DNA from: Astropecten irregularis
Taxonomy: Eukaryota > Echinodermata > Asteroidea > Paxillosida > Astropectinidae
NCBI GenBank assembly: GCA_963971285.1
Contig: OZ020260.1
Location: 8,032,798-8,096,797 of the forward strand
DNA length: 64,000 nucleotides
Direction: 5' to 3'
Shown: one piece after another, positions 32,635-45,300 of the stretch
Numbering within the stretch: position 1 is the first letter of the stretch
Layout: every line of letters begins with the position of its first letter
Position numbers and translations under genes: made by a program
The notes under the pieces: generated by a model
What the model was told of the DNA's origin: nothing
The model's database searches: none
The model's input: the letters and a program-made list of their open reading frames with translations, nothing else

Positions 32635-34011
32635 TTAAGCGGTATCACTGAAGGCGCGGCTGGTACGTTTCACACTCAAAAATCGGATGAAATTCCTTTT
32701 GAACCGGACGTTCGTAATTGCATATAGAAAAGGATTCAATGTAGAATTACACCACAGTAGATAATTCACGATTTCCCACGCTAAGTTCCCCACGCATCCC
32801 TGACAGATCACGTTTACCGTGGCTACGATGTGGTACGGAAGCCAACAGAGGACAAAGACAGTAACCAGTACTGCCAGGGTTATTGCCGCCTTGCGATGCT
32901 TTCTAAACTCTTTGCATTTGTTTCGGGTACTTCCATCTGCTGTCGGACCCGCTCTTGTAAAGAGTGGCTTGATGTCTGGCTTGGTTTTGCTCGTTTGGGT
33001 CGTGAGAATCTGTTCTTGTTTCTCTGCAATTTCATGAGGTGTCAGTGACAAGTCTCCACATGCTGATGGCAGTTCTTGGCCTCCGTTGTGGTCAATGGTG
33101 TTGGTATTGAATGTGTTCTCAATGGCTGCTGCTGAAATCTCCGACACTGCGGGTAGATCGTCTTGAGTTTGGCCTTTATTATTAAAGTTACCCAAACCTG
33201 TTGACAAAACTTCTCCTGAATGCACGCCCATGGGTTGAGGTGCCAATAGTTGGCCACATGTTTTATTGCCATTATTCCCATTCGTTCTTGTCTGTACGGG
33301 TCTCTTCCCAGCGATAAACTTGGTTCCCTCCATTTTCCAACTAGTCATTACAAATGCTTTCGATCTGCGTTTGATTTCAGTGTAAACGACTGCATTTAAA
33401 TATGAGATGACTGCCAATGGAAGGACAAACTCCAGCACAATTTGAAATATTGTGAAATAAATATTAAAAACAGCATCTAACTCACAGTCCTCAGCATAGT
33501 CGAATGGCCTCTCATTGGTGATATGAGCCCACGCTAGTGTCACTGCTGTGTAGTACAATATAACCATAGTCCATGCTGTGCCGATCATAGTCAATACCCT
33601 TTTCTTCTTGAGAAAAGAATAGTAGTTGGACGTCTTTGTTACCATCCAATAACGGTCTAAACTAATGAAGATAATACTGAGAATTGAGACGTGGGTCACT
33701 GAAAAATCCAAGATGAGCCAGAATTTACAGAAGGGCTCGCCGAACGTCCATCGACCAACAATCACCCAGTGAGTGTTAAAGGGTAAAACAGCAAAGCCAG
33801 TCAGAAGATCACAGACTGCAAGGTTCAGGATAAACCAGTTACCAATTACCGCTCTGATGCGACAATCAGCGATGAAAGCAGCTATGACCAAAATGTTGCC
33901 CAGTATTGTTACGAGAATGATCAGGCCGATTACAAGAGTGATACTTGCTGTACGAAACGGAGACGAGTCAAAGTTAATACTGGTGTTTGAAAACTCCGAA
34001 TCCAACTCCAT
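32635..34011 (-). CDS. Histamine H3/H4-like class A GPCR (intronless)
   Basis: A 458-residue seven-helix receptor in one exon. TM1 has GN (N39), TM2 LAVCD (D68). TM3 starts at C95 and carries D102 (3.32, the amine-binding Asp), then DRY (119-121). TM4 has W147; ECL2 has C176 for the disulphide. TM5 reads QIVLEFVLP, putting Glu194 at 5.46, the histamine-contact position of H3/H4 receptors. The third intracellular loop is long (about 216-373). TM6 has CWLPY (389-393), and TM7 has LLWCNSTLNPFLY, close to the H3 pattern. N9-T-S is a possible N-glycosylation site near the N-terminus. It should bind a biogenic amine at the plasma membrane and probably couple to Gi. Start: the ATG follows GTTGTTGAG, and TM1 is correctly spaced. 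The muscarinic or 5-HT families are less likely because of E5.46. The exact ligand is inferred. Confidence 0.93.
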   Translation of the reverse strand: MELDSEFSNTSINFDSSPFRTASITLVIGLIILVTILGNILVIAAFIADCRIRAVIGNWFILNLAVCDLLTGFAVLPFNTHWVIVGRWTFGEPFCKFWLILDFSVTHVSILSIIFISLDRYWMVTKTSNYYSFLKKKRVLTMIGTAWTMVILYYTAVTLAWAHITNERPFDYAEDCELDAVFNIYFTIFQIVLEFVLPLAVISYLNAVVYTEIKRRSKAFVMTSWKMEGTKFIAGKRPVQTRTNGNNGNKTCGQLLAPQPMGVHSGEVLSTGLGNFNNKGQTQDDLPAVSEISAAAIENTFNTNTIDHNGGQELPSACGDLSLTPHEIAEKQEQILTTQTSKTKPDIKPLFTRAGPTADGSTRNKCKEFRKHRKAAITLAVLVTVFVLCWLPYHIVATVNVICQGCVGNLAWEIVNYLLWCNSTLNPFLYAITNVRFKRNFIRFLSVKRTSRAFSDTA

Positions 34012-34887
34012 CTCAACAACACAGATCGCGATGAGCAGAGATTATAATTCCTTGTAATACATCAGAAGCGTATACCTGAATGTCCAACAGTTTGCAATGA
34101 CGGCTCCTATAAGCACTGTCGATTTAGGTCAGAAGCCATTAGTAGACTCTCATAATTACGTCCTTCACTGACCAACGTGTAAACAATATTAAACGATGGG
34201 AGTTTACACAAGAGATTGACTGTAGCTCTGCATGCAGCCTTTCATATTGACAGCTTATTAATGTAGAGAAAGGTTATAATAATATAACATCCTCATCGGT
34301 TCACGTGTTATGGTTGTTCCGTAGACAATTGAATTCATAATGAGAAAAGTCGCTCGATCATGGTAATGAGAAATGACGTAAATGGTACAACACACAAAAT
34401 GGACGACCATGGAAAAGGTTTATGGTGTATTCAAGGCTGACTGATTGTAGACTGATATCACCGAGGCTACCTTTGGAATTCATGATGTACATGCACATAA
34501 AGAAACCATACAATGTTATCAGACTGACTCATATCAATAAAACCCGATTCGGGCTTATCTTGGGCTATGTACAGCACCAATCACTACATGACAGTTATAG
34601 ACATAATAGTATTAATGGATTAACCTTTAACTGTAGCATAAACCACGATAATGGTAAACCGGAAATTAATATGTACTTTTCCGCCATAAAAGAAAAGAAA
34701 ACAAAACAAAAACAGACAGATTAAAATAGGAATTACGAGCCAAAGGCCATTGTCCTGTTCTTATTTGAAAAAAAAAATATCCAATCGGACATTTCCACCA
34801 AACCTATGATACATAATCTGTATGTCTTAATGTTGTTTACACCAAATTAGATGTTTACTCAAACCCACAGAACCAATGAATCATTAT
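34012..34887. other. 5' flank of the GPCR gene
   Basis: Presumed upstream region on the minus strand. I see no convincing TATA box or 5' exon with a usable donor; a non-coding 5' exon cannot be excluded. Confidence 0.35.
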
Positions 34888-35003
34888 GGGCCTGTTTGTT
34901 TCGGACGAATCCTGCGGATCCGGATCCGGATCCCATTTTAGCGTATCCTGCATAGGAGAAGGATCCCAAAATATCGGATCCTTTGCGTGAAACAAACAGG
35001 CCC
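34888..35003. repeat. GGGCCTGTTTGTTT palindromic MITE, copy 1
   Basis: A 116-bp palindrome with TIR GGGCCTGTTTGTTT and internal GGATCCGGATCC, bounded by TAT on both sides (possible 3-bp duplication). Further copies are at 37232-37358 and 61355-61475. The TIR resembles Tourist/Harbinger ends; inference only. Confidence 0.7.
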
Positions 35004-35227
35004 TATGTATACATGCATCTGTTCTTATGGTAACCTGTTCACAGCAATTCTGTTAACCTTTTTTTTTTACCATGTTTCAGGTTTTTGTTTGACAGTTTGG
35101 TCAGTGAACCCGCAACTACCACCCTCCCCCTCCCCAAAAAAGAGAGGATTTTTGTCTTGTATAACACTGTAAAGATGTGTATATTTTACAATAAATCACT
35201 GACATGAGACATGCTAGTATGTTACTG

Positions 35228-35755
35228 TAACAGTTCATAATAATGCCTGTACCTTTTTCCAATAAAACTTTAAGAGTCTGTATTTTTACAGTACATTAAT
35301 TTTGCATGTACCGTTTCGCAATAAAATGGTAAGTTACTGATTTTTCACAGTACATTATGTATGTACAATTTTGCAATAAAATGGTAACTTGAATTACTGA
35401 GATTTTACAGTTCATAAAAATTATGTCTGTACCGTTTTGCAATAAAATGGTAAGTTACCGTTATTTTACAGTTCATGTATAATTTTTGCAATAAAATGAT
35501 ACCTTGAATAGCGCTCCGCACCTACGCTAAAAATAACACCGGATCTCTGACAAACATTGTAACCACGCACGTGTGTGGGTGTGCGCGTCCATGTACACTA
35601 CGCGTGTTAGACAATGTTTGTCTGACAGCCGGGGATTTTGAGACGTCATTAGTGCGGAGCGCTATTGGTACTGAGATCAGTACATGTACATAAAAAGTAT
35701 GTCTGTATATACCGTTTTGCAATAAAATGTAAGTTATTGTAATTTGACAGAACAT
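35228..35755. repeat. Imperfect ~70-80 bp tandem repeat (GCAATAAAATGGTAA)
   Basis: At least five diverged units, each with a 'tgtaccgttttgcaataaaatggtaa' core followed by 'tttacagttcat'. The array is split by the hairpin element at 35507-35666. No ORF. Confidence 0.65.
35507..35666. mobile_element. Hairpin MITE with AATAGCGCTCCGCAC ends
   Basis: A 160-bp element with 15-bp perfect TIRs (AATAGCGCTCCGCAC / GTGCGGAGCGCTATT) inserted in the tandem repeat array. Inner 'gacaaacattgt'/'acaatgtttgtc' form a second stem. Confidence 0.75.
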
Positions 35756-36653
35756 TTGTCTGTTTTGATCGACGGCAGATATGGAATTCCATGTGATACC
35801 CGAGTACGTCGTCCGTACCCGTCGCCTACTCACAAACTGTAAAGAAACAAGATGGAGACGAGATCAATTGTTTTAGTGGAAAATAAGCGCGTGTATAACG
35901 TGTTCTTGTATCGTACTGCAGAAGACAATTTACAGTACTGTACTGTGATTGTGAAACTTTAAACAGTAAAATGAGTGAATCACCACAAGTGATTTCGTTT
36001 CCTTGTAAAACATTTTCATAAAACAGTATTTGTACTGTAAATCAAAATGCAATTAATATACGGCTATTTCTTATAGTTTACTGTGTTAAACTTTCTGTTT
36101 CAACTATAACATGGATTCAATCCATCAGCTGCTGGTACGCATGAAAGCCAACAAATAGTAGCGATATACAACCCCATTGGACATTGATACAGCCATGTAT
36201 CCAATTTCATTATGATAATATAGACCATTGCAGGGTATTCTGTCCATTTCCATAACTTCCACAGGAGTAATTAATTACACGGTTATCGGCAAGGTATCCA
36301 GTATGCCTGGCTCTCAGCAGATACGTGGGGGTCTTTGGTTCTTTTTTATTTGAACACTATAGTTCAGATGTCTGCATGCAAAATAGATTCAATAATTCTC
36401 GTAATATGACAATAGTGATAAATGAGAGCAAACACGTAATTAAAAGGTTATTTTTACTCTAAATGATACCAAATGAAATGGTTTTGGGATTGTTGAATAA
36501 AAGTATAGGGTAATTGAGACAAATATTTTGTACCATATTATGTCTATAGGAACATTACAGTGCTGCATAAAAATGCTGGTGACTTGTTCACGCAAATTGG
36601 CTCAGTGTATCTTTCCTTACTCCATGGTGTATCACATAATCAGTGAGCAGCCA
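35756..36653. other. Intergenic, nothing recognised
   Basis: No gene or repeat boundary supported. Confidence 0.4.
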
Positions 36654-36801
36654 GGGACGATTTCACGAAGCCCTACGATCGATCGTAACTTGAGTTATGA
36701 AGTGTAACCCATCGCATGGGGCCTATCCTACGTAGGTCTGTAATTCATCATAAATCCTACGATTGATAGTAAGTTACGATACGATTGGTGAAATCGACCC
36801 C
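36654..36801. repeat. ATTTCAC-type hairpin element
   Basis: Ends GGGACGATTTCACGAAG and TGGTGAAATCGACCCC; inner 'cctacgatcgatcgtaact' is matched by 'agtaagttacgat'. A diverged relative of the 20809 family. Confidence 0.55.
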
Positions 36802-36892
36802 AGGGAAACTAACAGAGTCACAATCATACATCGTGATGAACCCGGAGGTACAAAGTTCTGTGCAGCCAGCAGACTCATACAAGTTAACATCA

Positions 36893-37188
36893 TGGCCCAA
36901 TTTCATGGAATCCGTTACGGCCTATTTTTGTGCTTACGGGCACTGCTACGCGTGAAATCTATTTCATGGGATCCCGTAAGCAAGACTCTCGGTTAGCAAA
37001 GAATTTCTAGGGTAACCGTGATCATTTTCTGCTAACGCGCTGTCGTATGCATTCTGCACAAATTCCTTTCTTACCGTTACCAAAAAGGAAACTCCTCCGT
37101 GAAATACGCTAACCGTAACCAAAATAAATCTGCTACCGTAAGCGAAGAATTTTTGCTAACGGTAACGGATTCCATGAAATTGGGCCCA
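36893..37188. repeat. GGGCCCAATTTCATGGAAT element, copy 1
   Basis: A ~296-bp inverted-repeat element whose ends read (G)GGCCCAATTTCATGGAATC and the complement. The interior is built of 'cgtaagc', 'gctaac' and 'ggtaac' words arranged in opposite orientation in the two halves. A second copy lies at 63509-63778 in a NUP188 intron. Confidence 0.7.
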
Positions 37189-37231
37189 GTCTGTGAAAGC
37201 AAAGGTGACTCTTCTCCAATCACAGACACAA

Positions 37232-37358
37232 AGGCCCTGTTTGTTTAACGCACATGATCCTAGGTTTGCGGATCCACTCCTATGCAGGGTACGCTAAAAT
37301 GGGATCCGGATCCGGATCCGCAGAATCCGTGACCCTTTGCATTAAACAAACAGGCCCC
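37232..37358. repeat. GGGCCTGTTTGTTT palindromic MITE, copy 2
   Basis: Same TIR and GGATCCGGATCC core as the 34888 copy, in opposite orientation, with 'tatgcagggtacgctaaaatggg' internal text. Confidence 0.7.
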
Positions 37359-37586
37359 AAGAGTTGTACAGTAGGTGACCTTATTACATCTCATCATGAT
37401 TTAACTGAAGCCCATGTCAAGTAACATCTGTAATGACTTCAGATTCTATGTGTGGCTTTGAATTCCGATTTGCATTCAAATTAACTTGACATTAAATACT
37501 TGGCATAGACTATATGCACTGTCAAAGAAAAAACTATCGTCATGAATATCAATTTGGTCGGGAGATAATAATATGCAAATTAGGCT

Positions 37587-37798
37587 TGCCCTTCACCGAC
37601 GAAGGTGAGCACTGCATACCCAGTGCTTGTTGAGTGCACACGAAAATATCATACGCTGACTCAAGTGGCATCCGAACCCACGACCTCCTGCTTACTAGTG
37701 CAGATGCCACCGCTAGGTCACCGAGCTAGCTGGGTCAGCGGGGTGAATCAAATCCAAGCACTGAGTATGCAGTGCTACGTCGGTGAAGGGCAAGCCTT
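37587..37798. repeat. Foldback element with a tRNA-like centre
   Basis: Arms of ~45 bp (GGCTTGCCCTTCACCGACG...CAGTGCTTG and the inverse) enclose, on the minus strand, a tRNA-like segment with A-box-like TAGCTCGGTGACC and B-box GGTTCGGATGCC (about 37675-37735). No intact cloverleaf is evident. Confidence 0.55.
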
Positions 37799-38590
37799 AT
37801 TTGCAAAAAAAAAAAACCACTCGTATTTACCATAAAAGGACCATGGAAATCCAGGATCCATGTTACATACTGTACTGGCGATTTGTTGAATACATTATTA
37901 AAGTAGAGAATTCGAATTGTCACTGGGTCAGTACTGGTACCACTGATGCAGGCTGAGGCAAGCAAGCTGCATCCAAAGATGCATTGTTTTCTCTTCATTC
38001 CCTGCAAATCAGCTCGGCCACGCAATGAATTAGGCCTGAAATGTTTGCAGTGGCAACTGCAGTAGGCCTAAATAATGTTATATACAGTATAATTATACAA
38101 GTCATGAGCATTAAGTGTATAAACGTTAAAAGCGGCCCAGTATGGACCAGGATGAAAGAATGATATGAACAATATGAATTCTATTGGACAAACTTGAATC
38201 AAAGCCAAGAACGAAACGCCACCCAAAATTACAAGCAATGAATAAATTGCCGAATGAGCTATAGTGAAAATCTGGGGGGCAATGAATGGGAATGGTATTT
38301 AGCGCGTTGATTTGCTACAACACCCACAACATACGATTAATATTTAGATAGCAATAAAATAAATTAGAAAAGAAAGAAAGAAAGGAATGGATTGGTTCCG
38401 GCGCTTTGATGTTTTGGTGCCGGCGTCGGAATGTGGCTTGACCGTGACCAGGTTCGATCCCGGGACTTTGTTCGTGTGAGGCGAGTGCTTTCCGCATCAA
38501 CCAACGGTGAGACAGAAATCACTACCCCAAAATACTACAATAAATAGAATCATCAAAAAAACACCAAGGAAAAGGACATTAAAAGGTGAA
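37799..38590. other. Intergenic with a possible SINE scrap
   Basis: Near 38445-38465 there is a CAGGTTCGATCCCGGG B-box-like motif within a short GC-richer patch, perhaps a SINE relic. Otherwise nothing supported. Confidence 0.3.
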
Positions 38591-39122
38591 CAATGAAAAA
38601 TTGACTGGAGCGGGATTCGAATCGGCAACCTCCTGAATAATGTACAGGCGCTCTACCAACTGAGCCATCCAGCCCTACGTTGGTGGTGTCACCAATAGTC
38701 AATTATTTGTGTTCGTTTGGTAGTCAGAAGACGGTGAATCCACGCACACACTGCTATATCACAAGGATAATTTTATACTCGCAGCAATGCTGCAACATGG
38801 GAACCGAACGGTATACACGGGGGATCACTCAAAGAGGATACAGCTTTTGATTAGTATATTGATTGATTAAAGATCCGCATCCTCCTGGAGTGATCCCCCA
38901 TGTACTTTTTTTCTCAGGTTGCAGCATTGCTGCAAGTATCGGTAAAATGATCCTTGGGAAATGGCGGTAGGCCTATGACTGTGAGTGGTTTCATGGCTTC
39001 TGATTGCCAAACGAAAGAAGACCATTGACTATTTTTGTAGGGACACCAACATTGACAACGTAGGGCTGGATGGCCCTAAGGAGGTCGCTAATTCGAATCC
39101 TGTTCCAGACAATTTGTCTTTG
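38590..39122. repeat. Palindromic repeat with tRNA-like arms, copy 1
   Basis: Two copies of one module in head-to-head orientation. The left tRNA-like part (minus strand, about 38600-38678) has AGCTCAGTTGGTAGAGCGCC-type A-box and GATTCGAATCC-type B-box sequence. The right counterpart (about 39058-39112) is missing part of the D-loop region. Between them lie inverse copies of 'gcagcaatgctgcaac' and 'gggggatcactc'. Related copies are at 41390, 52200 and 60040. Confidence 0.65.
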
Positions 39123-39395
39123 TTCACATGTCAATAAGATAATAAATAGATTAACTCATAAAATCACTGAAACGGAGAGAGGGGACTTCCAGCAAGTGGA
39201 TTTTCTTTAAGCATGGCCCGGGTTGGGTTAGCTGATTTGCTGCAGATTGACTTACAACATTTTGCCGGAAAAGTCATAACTGGTTGATTGCAAGCTGGGA
39301 CGGCCCTAAGAATTTTACATGAAAATATGTCTAACGGCTGGACAGATCAAAAATGCCTATAACAAAAATAAAGCTGTGTTCTTCATTTTTTTTCT

Positions 39396-39731
39396 ACGGT
39401 GCTCTAGAGGTGCCATCCGACTTGTTGAGGTCCTGATATAAATTATATTGGGATGACGACATATTACGACAATAATATTTATCATGAGATGACGACATCC
39501 TAAAATTGAGATGATGACATACTGAGATATTCCTGTTAATGTTTGAACGTATGCTTACAGAGAGCCTAATGTATGTTGAACTGTTCGTGCCCATTGCAAG
39601 ATATAATCTTATTACCTCAGGATGTCGTCATCTTGATTTTGTGATGTCGTCATCTTGCACGTAATATATCGTCATCCCGGGATAATTTATCTCAGCATCT
39701 CAACAAGTCGGACGGCACCTCTAGAGCTCCG
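39396..39731. repeat. Inverted-repeat element with ACGGTGCTCTAGAGG ends
   Basis: TACGGTGCTCTAGAGGTGCC at 39396 and its near complement ending 39731 give ~38-bp TIRs including 'ccgacttgttgag'. The interior has short 'gatgacgacat' repeats in both orientations. No ORF. Confidence 0.7.
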
Positions 39732-41389
39732 TAATTTCCCTCTTAGTTTGAGTTTCTCAGATGTTCACCAGTGACTTTGAGGTGAGCATCGCCACACCCA
39801 CGCCCCGAAAAGCACCAAAACGCACCCAATCAAGGTAACTGCGAAATTGACTGGACGTACCCCTGTATCATACGTCAAAAAGACCGACATTTAGGCCTCA
39901 CTTACAGCCGTTGGGCCCAGGGTCTACGGTCCGCACTCTGGGGATAGAGATCCAGCCTTCTTTTTGACAAGACTTCACATGCAAGGATCAAGAAATGCTT
40001 CTTACTGGAAAGATTTTAAGGGTTTACAAAATATTAATGAGCTCGATGATGGATTGTGGCATATTAACTTAGTGGTAGTGTAAGCCCGAAAGGTGACCAT
40101 AGAAAATTACATTGAATATAAGGATTAATAAATAAATTGATAAATACAGGTAAAATCCGGGCTTACAGTAGTGCATCGAATGGGGCTAAATTGGAATCTT
40201 TCAACATTGCTCAGAACTTGATGCTCACCATAATGAAGATGATTTCAGGAGAGTATCTTATTCAGTTAAAAGAGGAGTCTCCTCTTCATTTCCTGTAAAT
40301 TTCAGATCGGGCATAGAATGAACAAAAGGAGACCTCAAATGTTTTGTGACGGATAGAAAGAAACTATTTAAATTCCTTCCAAAAGCACTGCCGAGGTCTT
40401 ATGCACTTTTCACGGTGGTCAGTCAGGGGGAAATACCTGAAGTGCTTAAAGTAGTTGCTTGGCTAACTCGGTATGCAGTATGCACTATATTATTTTATTC
40501 ATATTGGCCGCTGATATATTTTATACCGCCTTATTATTTGAGTTCAATGATTGCCTAATTTGTGCTTTGTTTTTAAATAATCATTGTTCAATGTTCTCTC
40601 AATGTATTTGTATTTGCCTGACACTGGGCTATTTTGTCTATTGTTGTTATCTGCTCACCATCAAATTCCTATCAGCAAATCCCTTTCGTTAGTTTAGGCG
40701 TCTGCCTTACGCTTGTCTATGGGTGGGATTCCAGCCTATAAGTCTGGCACATGTTTAACAGTTTCCAATAGCAAACACAACAGTAACATGTACGTGTATG
40801 TATGTACATGTATGTATCTCACAAATTTATTGAAATATAGCTATAAACAAACAAACAAGAAGTGTGATATAACATTACAGATATACTGCCTACACTTTCT
40901 GCTGAATTAAGACAAGCAAATACATTTTAATGATCATTCATTTAGATTTACAAAGTTGTTGGGTATGTAAAGAAGTCGATGACTGATGACAAATTCCTGA
41001 ATGACAGATACTCATAAACTGTTACTCAGTAATCATCAATGACTGCAATATTTGAAAGTTCATCAAATGGCAACAAATGTTACCCCTGCATCAATGTTTT
41101 GTTGTATTCTTCACTTTTAAAGCTGGTCAAGTATAGCTGATTAATATTCAAGTCAAAGATACACAACAAGACAGAGCACCACACTGTGAATAGGACATAG
41201 GCATCCACTCTTAGGAATGGAAAGAATTCTATATCAGAAAAAATGCCGTTATTAAATGAGGATTAGCAGAAGAATGTACACTCTCTTACTGCATTCAAAC
41301 ATTGTTGTGTGTTCAGGTGCCAATAGTGTCTGTAAAACTACCAGCAACATACTGGCCATTGGTTAAATGGACACCAGTTCAATGCAATA
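39732..41389. other. Intergenic, nothing recognised
   Basis: Contains short low-complexity 'atgtacatgtatg' text (40790-40820). No gene or repeat boundary supported. Confidence 0.4.
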
Positions 41390-41760
41390 CATGTATATAT
41401 CATTGGAAAGTGAACAAATAAAAATTGACTGGAGCGGGATTCAAATCAGTGATCTCTGGAATATTGTACTGGCGCTCTACCAACTGAGCAACCCAGCCAA
41501 TGTTGGTGGTGTCCCTAATTGTCAAATACCTTTATTCGTTTGGCAGTCAGAAGCCATGAAACCACTCACATACTGCTATATCCCAAGGAAAATTGTTATC
41601 GATACTCCCAGCAATGCTACATCCCGAGAAACAGTACATAGGGGATCACTCAAAGAGGATATGCCTTTTTAATTATTATACTGTAATCATCAAATAACCA
41701 CGAAGGATACTGACTGAATTCAGTCAGAGATCCCTCGTTGTTGTTTGATGATCAATAGGG
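41390..41760. repeat. tRNA-like repeat, copy 2
   Basis: A minus-strand tRNA-like module (41425-41510), then the same downstream body as the 38590 element ('gttggtggtgtccctaattg', 'ggcagtcagaagccatgaaac', 'gggatcactcaaagagg'). A separate small hairpin (41683-41752, ATCATCAAATAACCACGAAGG...TTTGATGATC) abuts it; its left arm also precedes the 52200 and 60040 copies. Confidence 0.6.
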
Positions 41761-41813
41761 CCTATGTCATGTTATCTTTGAATTGGTAACTTTCGTTCTG
41801 GAGTAATCTTTTT

Positions 41814-41905
41814 AAATAATAATAATAAAAATAATAATGGACACTTATAATGCGCCGGTATCCGCCAAGCATGACGCTCATGGTGCAAATCAATTATTAT
41901 CCCTG
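41814..41905. repeat. (AAT)n tract with fixed flank
   Basis: AATAATAATAATAAAAATAA followed by GGACACTTATAATGCGCCGG, likely one end of a dispersed repeat; element limits not determined. Confidence 0.4.
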
Positions 41906-42313
41906 GTCATTGGGCCATAATTTACATTCCTGAAACCATCTCAACTCCCTGGGGAGTATACAGCTATGCTATGCAGATGATTTACCAAAGTTGCCTCTGC
42001 CAATTTGGTAGCTTATTTGGTTGTATCACGCTATTTGGGGATTTTGTCACAAAATGTTGTCAATCTAGGGTAGTTTTTCAGCAAAACATTATAAGGCACA
42101 ATGTATGTGTAGTCTTCTTTCCAGCCATAAATAGAGTCATTATCTGCATTATCTTCAATAAAGGATATTATACAGTATACCACTAATATGTACGTGATCT
42201 GATAACGCAAAATCAAGATCACATCTCAAGCTTACTGAAATATTTCAATTAAGTCAAACAGCTCTCTACGGTTAATCAGCATGAGTGCATGGCGCCCTCT
42301 ATGGTAGTCTTCT

Positions 42314-45300
42314 TCAGCGGAGAATCTGCTGCATAAAATGCTGTACTACGCGGAAGAATGCCTGCTCAGGGACCTCTGAGAAGAAGGCGTGGCTTGAGGA
42401 TTTAGAGAGGGCGGAGGTAGAGGTGGTCAATGATGGTGTACGGAGCAGGCTGACTGATGATGATGGACTAGCTGAGCTTGGAGAGGTTGGCCCACCTCCT
42501 CGACGGAAGTATCGTTGTAGACTCTGCAGGAATGTGGCCTGTGCAGTTAATGACAAAGCACATCATGAATAGCACATGAACCATTCAGGGTATTGTAAAC
42601 TACAGTTTTTAAATGAAGCTATCATGAATCATGTTGGTAAATATTACACATACACAACTGATACTTCACAAGCACTCTTTACTAAGCTCAACAGCTTTAA
42701 AATCCAGCTTGAAAGAAAGTTCATGAGTCAAGTTTGCAAAGATTAACGACACATTTACATTTGACCAACCACGATGGGAAACTACGCAAAAGCTTGTCTT
42801 GTCATGAGCATAATCTGGATCAACCAATCTATCAGGAGGCAACAGTAGCATGATTATACGCAAGCCAGAATGGTTTTCACTTACTAGTTCCGTGCCTAGT
42901 TCCCGTTTGACTATCTGTCTGTCTCTGAGTGGCAGTGTTGGATCTTTGAGACATCGTAGACCTTGTACCATCACCAGCTCAACAGCCGTCTCCAATATAA
43001 ACATGATGATAGACCTGAACAAAATACACAAGACAAATCACGATCAACTGTCAACCAATGGGGCTGCTTAGTGTGCACTGACTGCATCTTTTCACAGTAA
43101 TTGTTTCCTGAATGTAATTTAATAGTGGTATGATGTTTGGATTCTAATTAGCCTTATTAAGAGATAGTGTTCAAGAAAAGTCTGAAGGTTAAAGTTTTAA
43201 TGATGAGACAAATAGTGAATGAATCATGTAATGAGAGATGGCTGAGAATATGAACTAGGGGTCTTTTCCAAACTTCGGCTCAGGCTTTGTCTCTTTCATC
43301 CATATAGATTGTGGTTTTTCATTGAAGCTGAAGCTCTAGAGCTGATTTCACTAACGCTTTACGATCATCGCTAAAGCCCAAATCCATCACTAAAAAGAGA
43401 ATCGATCGTTAAGTTGCGATCTCTTATCAAGTGTGAAAGCGATGATCGCAAAATTCTATTTTAGTGAAATCGGCCCCTGTTTTCCTTTTCAAACCAGAGA
43501 ATCTACTTCCGAACCAAAGCCCAACTTGAAAGCCTCTATTTCGATACCTGTTATTTTAGAATAAATTCACGAAATGGAGCCGGAGCAGGAGCAGGAGCCA
43601 GAGCCGATGTTTGGAAAAGGCCCTACGATTGCATGACATGGCATTAGCATGGGCATAGAGTTATACCATGGCAAACATGGGTCAATATATACAGTGCAGC
43701 AGCTCACACCATTTGAATTTGACTTCAAGTAGCTTATGGCAGAAATGGCTGGCACAATCAATCGATATCATTGATAAGTGAATAAGTAAGCATTACCAAC
43801 AGGCTACATACACAATGCATGTAAACTGAAGGCCAATAGCTACTCCATATATATTTTACTTAGTGCCAGGTTGTGGCATTGGTTCAAAAGTCCCATCTCA
43901 AATTGTCAAAGTTATTTAGCAAAGCACATCTAAAATTAGCTCATGTAGGGTGTAGCTAGGGTTCAAGCGATGCTGGCACTTCACTTTAAAGTGCAGAGTG
44001 TTTTAAGTTTACCAAACCAAAGATATGCAGTCTTTCCATTTGGATACCAAGTTTAGATCTTAAAGAGCTCATTGGCCTTTAATGGTTCTGATGCCTTGTT
44101 GGGAATACTGAATGAGGACATATATGTACCTGCACTATTAGCACTATTAAATACACCGACAGCATGACCAATGTTCACATGCCATCACGTGACTTTAATA
44201 TAGTGGTATTTTTCCATCTTATTTTGCAAAGAGCAGCAGTGGAAACAAGCAAAGAGGACTATTATATCTTCCACATTTTTCTTTGCATGTTTCCACCGCT
44301 GCTCTGTGCAAAATAAGACTAAAAAATACCCACTACAGTGGAACACCACTAGACCTAACACCGCTATACCGAACATTTGGCTAAACTGAACATCATCCTT
44401 GGCTCCAAATTGTTATGTACAATGCATAGGCCTGCTGAACATTGTTCACTATAACGAACGACCACAATAACCAACAATGTCTGTGCATCCCAGCGTGTTC
44501 ATTATAGTGGCGTTCCATTGTATAAGTCATGTGTATGTAAACATTGGTTGCACAATCGGTGTATAGTCAAATACTAATCCATGTGACTAACCTGTCCATA
44601 TATCTATGTTGAACTGGGGCAGATGGACCACTGACTGCCAGTATAGTAGGTGGAGCATCACCAGGAGATAGAGTGCTCTTATTACATTCCAGCTAAATAG
44701 GAGAGCAATGACATTACCATCATCAACAAACAAACATACACACACACTGGCTTCAATAAAAGTAGTTACTAGTGTCAACTTCAAGCCAAATACTATATTT
44801 GTTTAAATATACAAATGGCTATCCACACATTTGTAAATAAACACCCTGCAAGAAATTCTGCTGGTTCTGAATATGAAATGCAGTGAACACTGTACATAAG
44901 ACGCTGGATTTTCCTGTAACAGTTCATAAAGCATTGATTTTTCCAAAAACAATTTTGTTATTTCAAAATTGTGAGAAACCTAATGGCATAAAAGCATGAT
45001 TGATACAACACTTAAAGATACAGTACAGGAATGGTAACATACCCAAACAAAAATGTCCACAGATGGTGCTGGTAGAAACATACCATTCAAATATTTCCGC
45101 CTTAAGTGGTGCAGTTATCCAGAAATTAGTAAAACAAAGACAAAACGGTTTTGATCTCGGGGTAAGATCAAAACCATTACCATTCATGTACAGTATACAG
45201 TATAACACCTTTAATTTACCGTTTATGTCAATGGCTGACTAGTCATATATTACCTTGTTGAGGAATTGAACACATGTATTGATGCATGATATTAACGTTC

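Noticed and set aside
32635-34011. Muscarinic acetylcholine receptor as the GPCR identity
   Set aside because: Glu at 5.46 and the TM7 text match H3/H4 better; muscarinic receptors do not carry Glu at 5.46.
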